From: Tillus elongatus
Taxonomy: Eukaryota > Arthropoda > Insecta > Coleoptera > Cleridae
NCBI GenBank assembly: GCA_964006375.1
Contig: OZ023270.1
Coordinates: forward strand, 58,596,288 to 58,660,287
Reading direction: 5' to 3'
Length of the DNA: 64,000 nt
This document shows, one piece after another, positions 45,501 to 57,500 of the stretch. The notes under the pieces were generated by a model. It was not told where the DNA came from and ran no database searches. It saw only the letters and a list, made by a program, of their open reading frames with translations. The stretch's first letter is position 1. The number at the start of each line of letters is the position of its first letter. A program made the translations under genes and the position numbers.

Positions 45501-48500
45501 CTTGAGGAAGGACTCTGGGATTCCGAATAGAATGAGTTGTAATAATGTAATATATAATAATAAGTCTGATATAGCAGACGCCTTTGCTGCACATTTTCAA
45601 TCCTGTTATTCTGACCATGGTTCCATTGATGTTGACTTTTGTGATGTATGTAATATACGGTCTGCACATAAACTTTCTATGCATATTTTTATTACAATTG
45701 AGGAAATCGAGGATAAAATTGATTCACTAGATGGCAAAAAACGAACTGGTTTGGATGGTATTCCTTCTTCATTCTTGAAAAATTGTCAACACTCTTTGAG
45801 CAGCCCTTTGTGTAGTATCTTTCAAAGGTTTTTCAATGCCGGTTTTTGTCCCTCAATCTGGAAGTTGTCTACTCTGATCCCCATTCACAAATCAGGTGAT
45901 AAGACACAAGTTGTCAATTATAGAGGTGTTTCAATTGAACCTGTAATACCGAAACTATTTGAATCTATCATTGCGGATGAGATTTCCAATACCTTGAAAC
46001 ACAGTATTATCGGAGAGCAGCATGGTTTCTGTAGTGGACTGTCAACGGTCACTAATCTCGCCATTTTTCAATCTTAAGTGACAGATGCATTGGAGACTGG
46101 TAAACAGGTTGATGTTGTATACACTGATGTATCAAAGGCTTTTGACAGTGTGTGTCTTACCCTTCTTCTGCAGAAATTGTTTGCAATGGGCATCTGTGGC
46201 TATTATCTTTCGTGGATTCGATCTTACTTGTCTGACAGAAAGCAATTTGTTAGCATTGGTGATGCTCTATCGGATGAGGTCCTCGTCTTGTTTGGGGTAC
46301 CACAGGGGTCACATATTTTTTTTTTTTTTTTTTGTTCCCTCAGGGCTCGTCCGCGGCCTTGCCGCCCCGATAGCACCGCAACCCTTGGTTGCTGGGGTCA
46401 CATATAGGTCCCGTTCTCTTCAATCTTTTTATTAATGCTGTTTTGAGTTGTCTTGAATCATCAAAATGTTTATTGTATGCAGATGACTTGAAGTTTTTTT
46501 CGGAAGTTGTCCATGGTGTCAACACTTTGCAACATGATCTCGATAACTTGACTCGCTGGTGTGGGTAAATGTAAGGTTGTTAGCTATTTTAGGGGTCAGA
46601 ATCGGATTGTTCATAGCTATACCATTTATAACACGGTGTTGTACGTTGTCACTTCAGTTGCAGATCTTGGTGTAATTTTCAAAAATGATTTTTGTCATTT
46701 AATCTGCATATTGGTGCTGTGGTTGTGAAATGTTGCAGACTTTTGGGGTTTGTTAAAAGGCACACTAAACATATGACTGACAACAAGGGCAATCACTAGT
46801 TTGTATACATCCTTGGTTCAAAGTAATATTGAGTATTGTTGTGTTGTATGGTTTCCATCCTATGCTTGCCATATTAATCGTATTGAAAGGGTACAAAACA
46901 AATTTGTTAAGTACCTTCTTTATAAGCATCACTTTACTTGGCAAGATATTGGGTATGATGTCAGATTGCTTCTTTGTGGTATGGTCAGTCTCAAAGCGTG
47001 ACATGAGTATCTTTCATTGATGTTTATATATAAGTTAATTAATGGTCACATTGACTGTAATGATCTGCTCGAGTTGGTCCTTTTCCGTGTTCCACCACGG
47101 TCAACTCGCCAACAGCAACTTTTTTTTTGAGCGAACACACTATGGATGTTACAATTTCATGGACAGATTGTTGCATAATTATAATGCTAATTTTTCTAAT
47201 TTTTCTAATTGTGATATCTTTTATATTGCTATGTCTAGGATGAAAACTGTCTTAAGACAGTGATTTTGTTACTTTGTTATTTTTTATTTTTTTAATTTTT
47301 AAGTACCATTTGGAATTGTTTAACTCTGTGGGTGCAAATTTGAATGAATAAATAACTTTTAATAAAATTTTGTATACAGGCACGTTTAAGGGTGTAGATG
47401 ACGAAAATCACAACAAAAATTAGGGCAAACTTTTGGAGTTATTTGGATTTTTCAGTAAGAAAAGTACTCGCTTTTGCGACATGCCTTGGAGCATATCCCG
47501 CTTTACATGACCAATAAAATATACATAAATTGTATACATTTAGATTTAGCTAAGGAATTACCTCTTAAAGTTTGTCTACATACCCCATATCTGTATCTAT
47601 TTTGCATTTATTTGCTCGTTTAAAATACACATACCAACCTTATTCTTTAGCTTTAACATGATTTGTCAGCAAAGAGTATCTACATAAGTTTTTATTTGAA
47701 TATTAATGTTTTTACAGTTTTTTGTTAAGTTAGACGTGCCATTTTATTTTAAAAAAAATAACGGTTTACAGGTGGGCACCATTACAGTCTAAGCACTTCT
47801 GTAGTCTTTTTCAAAAATTTCCAGTGTAATACATTAACTTCTTAAATTTTTAGTTTTAGTTCCAATAACGTTTGAGAAAACTGCTGTAATGGGGTTTTAC
47901 ATGCCTTTTACTTTTCTTTGAAACAAAGGTTGTTCAATGACTGTAAATTCTAATTATTATTATTAAAATTTAAGTAATTATTCATTTCACACATCAAAGT
48001 CACCCTATGAGAAACTGTTAAAATGAACTCTAGTTTAGGGCTTCATAAGCTAATAATGAAACCCAGCATATAGTTTTTAAAATTACTTTAATACAAAAAA
48101 TAAAATTTATACAGATAACTTTTTAACATCACAATAAATTTTAATACACCCTTTAATTTCAAAGGTTTCCGTATGATTAAAATTAAACAAAAGAAAACTC
48201 TTAATACTTTTTTAAATAAATTCCTTAATTCCAATAGTATAAATCCTAAAGGTTATTTAAACAGGAGGGTATAGGAGGCTTTTCCAAACCTTAGAATGGA
48301 ATAAATGTTATACAAAGTTGATACAGGCAAAAACTACATTGTTCTTGCCCCCAGTATAATTTTTCTAAGCCCGATATTTAACTCCCTCTTAGCTTAATTA
48401 TCGCTCTCGCTTATCTACCCCTTATAGCTCCCAGCTAAACTCTCATGGCTCAAGCCCTATCTCTTCCTCGTATTATACAATTTCACAAATATTCCCCTGT

Positions 48501-51500
48501 CCATTAAGTTCCTATCATAAAATAACACCTAAATTTTAATTTGCTCTCATTCACTCTGATTATAAGTCCAGCGCCCTATGGCTCAATCATCTATACTAAT
48601 TTAGCTTACAGCCCATATGGTTTAAAATATCTATACAATCTTAGTTTTTAAAAATTAGTTCGGTACTCGAGACAGCTGGCCCATTCTTAATAAGAAAAAG
48701 GGAACATTTAACAACAATATTTAAACTGGAACGAACTCACCCAGAAATCTGAAGCAATACACCAGCTCTGTACTCTGCTTTACCAGCCCCTCCATGGCTG
48801 TTGAACTCCGTTCATTCGCGATAACCGCCCTTTCAAACAAAAGCTAATTCTCTCACTGAAATCTCACTTACTTCTTAATTTACTTAGCAAAAACCCTTGA
48901 CGATTATCGCGCGGCGGCACTGCCTGGCCGGAGGCCGGTTGCCTGCACACTGCCCTCTAGACACGTATTTTTTCTGTCACCGAGTCCCCAAAAACACTGA
49001 GTTTGCGGAAATTTTCTATTGCAACTCAAGTGGCCTATTTAGAGGTTACCTACCCATCCTATCGTCGCCATGCCGTTTAGAATTACATTTCCTTTCATTT
49101 TTGCACTTAATTGACCGTTGTACCTCACGCTTTAGCCGGCTCACCTGATTTTTATTTATCAAATTAAATACCACACAATTTCAACATTGCTCGCGGTCTA
49201 TATATTTTTATGCATATTATGCTGGATATATTTACGCCTAAACTATTCAGCTTTATGGCGACTTTTCATAAAGTTTTCTGAGATCAAATCAAACATTTAT
49301 GTATGTAGAAATATCATAAATCTAGATACTCAAACTGTAAGCACTTTGCTTACATCACAGAGAAAAGTCACATGCGAACAAATGAGGAGTTCGGGGGGGG
49401 GGGGGGGGGTGGGGGTTAATGAGAATTTAAATAACACATGACCTGCCAAAGTTGTTTTACTCTTTTCTGTTGTGATAGATGTTCTGTTGCAATAAAAAAA
49501 AAGGTTATTGATAATAATTTAATGTAAATTTTAGGAATAAGAGTTGCAACGGAAGACTGGGGATCACAAACAGCAACAGTAGGTATCTGGATTGATGCAG
49601 GAAGTCGTTACGAAAATGCGAAAAATAATGGTGTGGCCCATTTTATGGAACATATGGCCTTTAAAGTGAGTAAAAGATATACCTAGTGTTTATTTTAGTG
49701 TTCCCTGAATTTGACTACTTGTGTTTTAAAAATAATCTTAAGCTATTTTTTTTAGGAGTTTAATAGCTATTTGTGCTGTATGTCTTTGATTAAACTAAGA
49801 CATTGTAATGAAGTCCGAATTTATTAGGGTTATTTGAATAGTGAACAATAAATTTAGGTGGTTTAAATAACGAATATTCACAAGGCAATAAATTCGGCTT
49901 ATTTAAGAAACACTTCAAAATACGAAAATTCGCCACGAGCGGAACATGAATCGTGTATGTAAAAGGTAGAGCGCCAGTCTGTCACACGCGATAGGTATTT
50001 GTGCTGTATGTCTTTGATTAAACTAAGACATTGTAATGAAGTCCGAATTTATTAGGGTTATTTGAATAGTGAACAATTCATTTAGGCGGTTTAAATAACG
50101 AATATTCACAAGACAATAAATTGGGCTTATTTAAGAAACACCTCAAAATACGAAAATTCGCTACGAGTGGAACATGAATCGTGTATGTAAAAGGCAGAGC
50201 GCCGGTCTGTCACGCGCGATAGGAACGTCACGGAGCGCATGATAGATAGCATCGCCGAGAGACCGTACGACGATAGCAGATGCCTTCAGCTAGCGTCCGG
50301 AATCAGAGGTCTGGTGGTCGCGTTAGAATTACTAATATTGTGTGGGACACGGTTAGATATTTAACTGTGAAGTTTAGCTACGCTACTTAGTGAGAGCAGC
50401 ATGTTATTTTTGTATAGGAACGAACGAGGGTCCGTAACGACCATGTTCTATTATCGTAGTTTGCAAGGTTAGTTATACTACGGCATTTAGGAAGTAGATT
50501 TTCAAACTGAAATAAAATAACTGGGTATTTTATTGATGCTGTTCTATGTGAAATATTAACAGCGTGTTAGGATTGAAAGTGTATACAGGTGTTCTGTATG
50601 TAGGAGTGTCAAAACTGTTCACGTGTTTACCCATTTAAGGGAAGTCAAAATCAGGTAAATGATTACACTGTGTTATAGTGGATCTAGGGTGTTTGGCGAA
50701 TTGTAACGTGCTGTACTTTTTTTTTCCCTTAGGGCTCGTCCGCGGCCTTGCCGCCCCGATAGCACTGCAACCTTTGGTTGATTGTGCATACCCTTAGTCT
50801 TACTCCACCCATTCCAAAATCACTGTGCCTTGAACTAGTCTGCACAGCGATTGATAGGGTGAAGTTTTATATTGCTCTGTCTCCGGTCTAGACTGACCAT
50901 AAATCAGTTGTCTTTTGCGGTCCAGAGCTTTACACTCGCACAAGATGTGCTGGGCTGATTCCTCCCCCTCGCTACAGAGTCTGCATGCGAGGTCCCCTTC
51001 GAACTGCCCCATTTTATGCAGGTGTTTCTTGTCGGCCATGTGTCCCGCCAAGAGACCTGTTGTGTTTCTGAGCTGTCCTCTGCTAAGATTTAGCAGCTCC
51101 ACAGCTCTCTTTGAACTGGGTCCGTCAATTATTGACTTCCCATGTCTGAGCCCTGGACAGTCCGCCCAGTACACCTTGTCTTCGTTTCTGACCCAGGACT
51201 TAATGGCTTCCCTGGCAGTGCTCTTTGTCACGCCCAGAGCCGGTTCTGGTCCCATAAATGGTTCTGCTGACCCTCTCTTCGTGAGACTGTCAGCTTCTTC
51301 ATTGCCTTTGACCCCGGAGTGACCCGGCACCCAGATGAGGGTCACCTCATTCTGCACAGCCAGGTCGCTCGTCTCGGCACTCACTCACCAGCCAGGAATT
51401 TACCTGTGGGCTACTTAGTGCCTTAAGGGCTGCCTGGCTGTCTGTGGCTATGAGGATCCACTCGTTGGTGTAGCCCCTCTTCTTGTTCTCCCACACACAG

Positions 51501-54500
51501 TGCAGGATGGCATACATTTCGGCTTGGCGTGCTGTACTTAGTCGCCTACGTTAGATCTGAGATACGGATTGTCCTTGGATAAATCATGGAGCTACTCTGA
51601 ATGGTATGTGATTGCTAGACGTGGTGGTTGATTAGATGAGTGCCCAGCCTAGATAAGTGACAAGCTGGTCACGTTTCTTACCCATATAAGGGGAACGGGA
51701 GCACAGAGAGTGCTGATTAAAGGGGTATAAGTTAATGTTTAGTGTGCCCGGCAACCTGTGCTGTACTGGCTGGCCCACGTTTATCATGAGGGATGGATGT
51801 CCTTGTGGGAAGCATGGAGCTGCTCGGAATGGTACATAACTGCTGGATGGGGCTGTTAATTATACAGGGTGTTCGACAGAAATAGGGGACAAGTTACACG
51901 GTTTCATTAGTTAGCAAGTTATAGTCATATGAGAGTGGGAGCCGTTTGCTTACCCTCATAGTAGAGTAGTACTGCAGGGAATCGCGGGAATAAAGCCCAG
52001 GGGAAGATAGAACCTCAGATTGAGGCGGTAAAATTTATATCGGGGCAATTTCCCATTTGATGCATGTGTATGTCACTTTTCGCTTGCCATTGCTTTCATA
52101 TGCTTTGCTAATTGCTGTGCTAAGGTTAATATCATGCCTAATTGATTGTAAATAGCACAAATATTATTCTAGTCGAATATTATTGTATTTTTAAATATTA
52201 ACGTATTTGTATCGTTTGCAATGTGAAAGAATGTCTTATCAGAGAGTGTTATCTGACCTGAGATATAGTTTTCCTTTAATCGCATGAAACTTTAGCGAAT
52301 TTTTTACTTTCGTAATTTAGGGATTTTTATTACTGTACTTCCCGTTTGTAGATGTTTTGAATATTATTAGAAGATTTTATGACATTAGTTTCGTTTCACT
52401 GCACTGCTTTTAGATATTTACACTAGTGTATGTGTGTTAAAGCTAGAATCCTGTGACGGATTGTAACTACCTTAGGTATATCTTAATTGATATTTGCCTG
52501 TTTATAATATTTCTGCTTCCAACTTTGTAAGCTAGGAAAACAGCCATTATTCGGGAGTAAGTAATTAAAGCATACTTAACTACCGAGAACTCTGCGGGAT
52601 ATAATAACTTTTGACCCCTGGCTATAGTTTTTCTTCTCCACTCGGCTACCGTAGGACGAGGCTGTTATGAAACAGTAATTTGTGGTGTTCTACGAGGTCA
52701 TTAGCAGAATTCCTCACGGGGATCTGACCCTGTCCTATTTAATAGGGAATAAAGATGACGCCCGAGGATATGTACCTTAGAATATTTAGGTCACGCCTGA
52801 ATGACGGATTGTCAACCTATCTGTCGGGCCTCTGCTTAGCCGGGGCATCACAACATCATTATCAATTTGAGTTGAAAAATAGCAGGTATAAAATCAGTTA
52901 AACATTCTATGTTTTTTACTGGCTAAAGATTTGTTATATAATTTTATATGGTGATAATGAACATTTTTTCAATGACCGTTAAACTATCTTGTGTTTATGT
53001 GTAATCCAAGATTTTGTATTACAATGCGTGTTTTTTAAGTAAGTGCCATTTTGATATAATAAAAACAAGGAAATTTTTTTTTAAATCTGCATTTTTACAT
53101 AATAGCCTGTACCTCAATTTACTTTTCAATACAATTTCTACCTATATCAAGGCACTTATCATATGGTACGACCAGATTCTGAATTATATCTTCATAGAAA
53201 CCTGCCGCCTGATTTGCTAACCACTCCAGCACGAATATTTCGTCATCGTCGTCTTAGTGCTGATGACAAGATGCTTCCTTAAGTACCACAACAAATGATA
53301 ATCACCAGGCTCTAGGTAAGGGCTATATGGGGGGGTAATCAAGTTGTTCTCAGTTATATGAAAGCATTGGCACATTGGCTTTTAAATTTCACATCGCGAA
53401 AGTATAATATCTACATATGCAGATCATCTTATTTTTGTTTGTTTTGCATATCACCTTCCTTTAAACATTCTCCTCTCTGTTTTGGTGAACTAAAAAAATA
53501 GTGAACTAATTCTATTTAATTCCGAAATACCATATTGTTGGTATATTTGATCTATGAAGTTTGATAATCTTATCTTGAATAATGAAAAAACTTCACTATT
53601 ACATAGTGTATATTAATATTCACCTCCAACAGGGTACTGGTAAACGCACACAATCTCAACTGGAGATTGAAATCGAAGACATGGGAGCACAGTTAAATGC
53701 ATACACCAGTCGCGAGCAGACTGTATACTATTCCAAGTGTTTAGCCAAAGATGTTCCAAAGGCCATCGAGATACTGTCAGACATTGTCCAGAATGCCAAA
53801 CTTGGTGAAGCTGAGATAGAACGTGAACGTGGAGTTATACTCAGAGAAATGCAAGAGGTCGAGTCTAACCTCCAAGAGGTGGTATTTGATCATCTCCACG
53901 CCATCGCATACCAAGGAACACCGCTGGCTAATACCATTTTAGGTAAGTCGGTAATAGTAGTTAGAAATAGAGGCCAGAACTGCAACCAGATTTTGGCAGA
54001 ATTACAGTTAGGATCCAGCTGGATCTTGTGAGGAACAGATCTTAGGAGAATTTTTTAAAATTAGGATACGCAGTATATTGTTGATTTTAAACTTTAATAA
54101 TAAATAAAATTCCACAACTGTAAATAAAATTTAGATTAGATTAAATTGGAAGACTTGGTTGTTCGGCCTTTGTCATCGTGTCCTTTAAAGTTTATTGTGG
54201 TAAAACCAAAACTTAGCAATTCAACATTTCAGGGATAAAAGAAAACTTAAAAACATACACACTAAGAAACTGAACATAGATTTAGCTGTGAATTAAATAA
54301 TTAATAAAATAAAGTTAGTAGTGAAAATTTCGCTTTGGTTTATTACAGTGCAAAGAAAAAATTGAATCACCATTTCCCAAAGAAAGCTTATTTCTTTATT
54401 TGTTTTTAATATGCTTTTGAGTATAACTATTTTTATTTAAATATATTCCTCAAATTTTTCTATTATTTCATCTAGATTTTGAAATAAAAAACAACGATAA

Positions 54501-57500
54501 AAACCTTATCTAATGCCCGACATTTGTAGACATTTAACTCCTGGTGAGCTTTGGAAAAAGATTAGATCTTCCTAATTTTTCAACAAAGAATCAACCCCTG
54601 AGTCTTTTCACATACACTTAGAAAGACCCTGAGTAGATTTGGTTCTTAGTTGACTTATTTATTGTTTGTGTTTTTTGTCCTTTAATGGGAAAGTATTCTG
54701 TTAGGCATATGTATAGAAAATAGATAAATGTTTTGATGACTCATAAATTAACATTTCACAACTAAAATTGGCAAGTATGATGGCTTGAAAATTAAGGCAG
54801 CATTGGTTTTAAGCTTGGATATATAATTAAAGAGGTGTGCTGATGATCAATGCTTGCATTGTATCACTTATGGCATGTAAGTGTATTCTGCGATTGAGAG
54901 AGGGGGTAGCGATACCACAGAAAAGGTAACAATCAGAATATAAACTTGACTTGACAGAATCAGTACATGCACCCTAATAGCTTAGCGTCCATGTTCTCTG
55001 CATAGATTCAGTAGAGTTCAGTTGATAGAGAAACTATCCATGGTTCAGATTTTGACTGTTTCCTTCCTTCCAAAACAAATCTGAGGAACGTTTACCTAGG
55101 AATGATATGGAAAATTTACTATATTTTCCAATAATTTATTTACCCTACTTACTGTGTGATACATTTTTTTTTAATCTTTGTAATTACATTGCATTTTAGA
55201 TTAACAATATTTTATTGTAAGTATATTACTAGATCAGCCTGTGACCAACATTGAACTAACTACTCTGTGCACTGCTCGTCTATTTATACTGTCCATAGAG
55301 ATTCAGGACCTTCTACACTATTCTATACCTGTCACTTCTGGTCCATTCTAGAAATATAATTCCAGAGTGTTCGCTCTTACTAACACACCGACATTTGACC
55401 ACAGAATAACAAAGTACATCAACGTAATTCTCATAGACAAATGTGACACTGTCCCCCTCTTATATTCGACCGTCCCGGCCGAATTCTGACATTTCTTGGA
55501 ATGGCGTAGGTCTGTGCATATGGACCACCTTCATCTTGCTCTTCGGGCTCCTCTGAATTCTATAGACAACGTCATTAATCTTTTTGACCACCTTGTAAAG
55601 ACCTTCCCATAATTTCTGTAGTTTCGGTTACCGTCCCTTGCGTCGTACTGGATTGTAGAACCACACACGATCTCCTTCTTTAAAACCAGCTGAATTAGGT
55701 GGCCCATCATAACGGGTCTTCATGCGGCCGCTTTCTATTCGTATATGCATTCCGACCGTAGAGTGGATGGTTTTCCTTCTCGTCAATATGTCGGAGCTTT
55801 CTTCAAGCGAAGTCCTTAGGTACTGGTTCTTTCGTGTAGTTGCTGTTGTTCTCATGTTTCTACTTGCACAAATATCTCGGCAGGCTATATTCATCCTGTC
55901 GGCATCGGCTCTGTTCCAACAAATGTGTTTACTGACCTTTTTCTGGGTTGGCTTCACATTTACATGGTCTTTGCACCCTTGGTCTTGTACTTGTCTTCTC
56001 CACTTCTAGCTGAGTAACTGGGTCGTCTATTCTTCTCACAGCTCTCTTCACTTGAATGGCAGTTTCACGGCATACATTGCAATTTGTCTCTATGGTGATT
56101 TTCCGCACTACCAGGTAACGCCAGGTGACATTATTATTTCTTCACCGCCGATAGTCAGGGTGTTAGTGCCAAGATCAAGTTTAGCGCACTGGCCCCGAAG
56201 TATGTCCAAGCCAATTATAATCGGGTCTGATATGGCGGGGACTATGGCTCTCTGGTTTCCTTCCATGACCCAATTTGCATCTCGACGTCAGTCTCGCCAA
56301 ATACCTGGATCTGATCACCACCGGCCGCATTTACTCTGTACACTCTGTCTGGTTCTCTTACTCGCCATCTTGGAACCATGTCGCGGCGAATAATCGTCCT
56401 AGGTGCGCCTGTGTCGACGACCATCTGGGTCTTATTACCGCTTACGTATCCGTCTACGACGAGAACGCTGCCAGAATCACTAACCTGAGAAATGGTTACC
56501 GACCTTAGCTTCACTTTTTCCCTTAGGCGTGATCTTAGAGCCCAACATTCGCCTCTTATATGTCCCACCTTACCGCAGTTCCAGCAGCGCAAGGCATTTG
56601 CACTGTGAACTCTTATTGGGTGTTCATGAGACATCGGCCCTATTTGTTCTGCTATTTTCTCTAGTAGCTGCATGACTTTGGAGGAATCTGTTTTATTTTC
56701 TTCTTGAACCTGGAGACTGCGAACTTTCACATGACTTTCCAATGCTTGCTTTGCTGCTTCAAACTCCAAGGAATGTGCCAAAGCATCGTTCAAGTTTTTG
56801 TGCCTCGCCATCCTCAGCGCCTGCTGCGTGTCAGTATCTCTGATGGCGTCAATGAAGGTTTGCACTGACAGCTGGTTTAAAAATTATATCGGAGCTATGG
56901 GGTAAGCTAATCGCGTCAGTTTGACAACGTCGGCGTGGAGATGTTGGAGACTTTTGCCCGATTTCTGACAACGATTTTTCAACTGCAATCGATACAACTG
57001 TTGTAAATGCTGGTCGCCAAACCTCATTTCTAATTGATGTCTGATGCTGTCAAAACTCAGCGGTTCTTCCCTGGGAATACATTGAAGCACATCTAGAGCA
57101 TCTCCTCTGAGAGCTACAATTAACGAAGTCGCTTTCTCTCTTTCGCCCCAACCATTTGCTGTCACAGCGGCTTCAAATTGGCGTAGATAAGTACCCCATG
57201 AGACTGAACCATCAAATGTGGGAACCTTTATTATTATGTGGCTATCTTCGAGTCTGATGTTTCCCTTGGCTAGGGTATCACACCTCTTTTCTAGTGTTTG
57301 CATGTTCTGCTGAACTTCTTGTATACTCGTCAGCTTGTCATGTACATCGTCGCTGATACCCCTTACTTGACATTCTACTTGTTGGAAGATGTCGTCTTTT
57401 ACCTGCTTCATACGTTCGTCCACACACGAACTCATATTCTCAATTCTGCTGTCTGTTCTTGCAGAATTTTCTTTGTTTCGTCATCTCTTCTTCTGGCTCC

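Noticed and set aside
50915..51322. 135-codon plus-strand frame
   Set aside because: Antisense shadow of the LINE RNase H/C-terminal frame at 51384-50800.
50034..52850. A solo LTR from TGTAATGAAG to ATCACAACA
   Set aside because: TG...CA ends can be picked but there is no primer site, polypurine tract or target duplication to support it.
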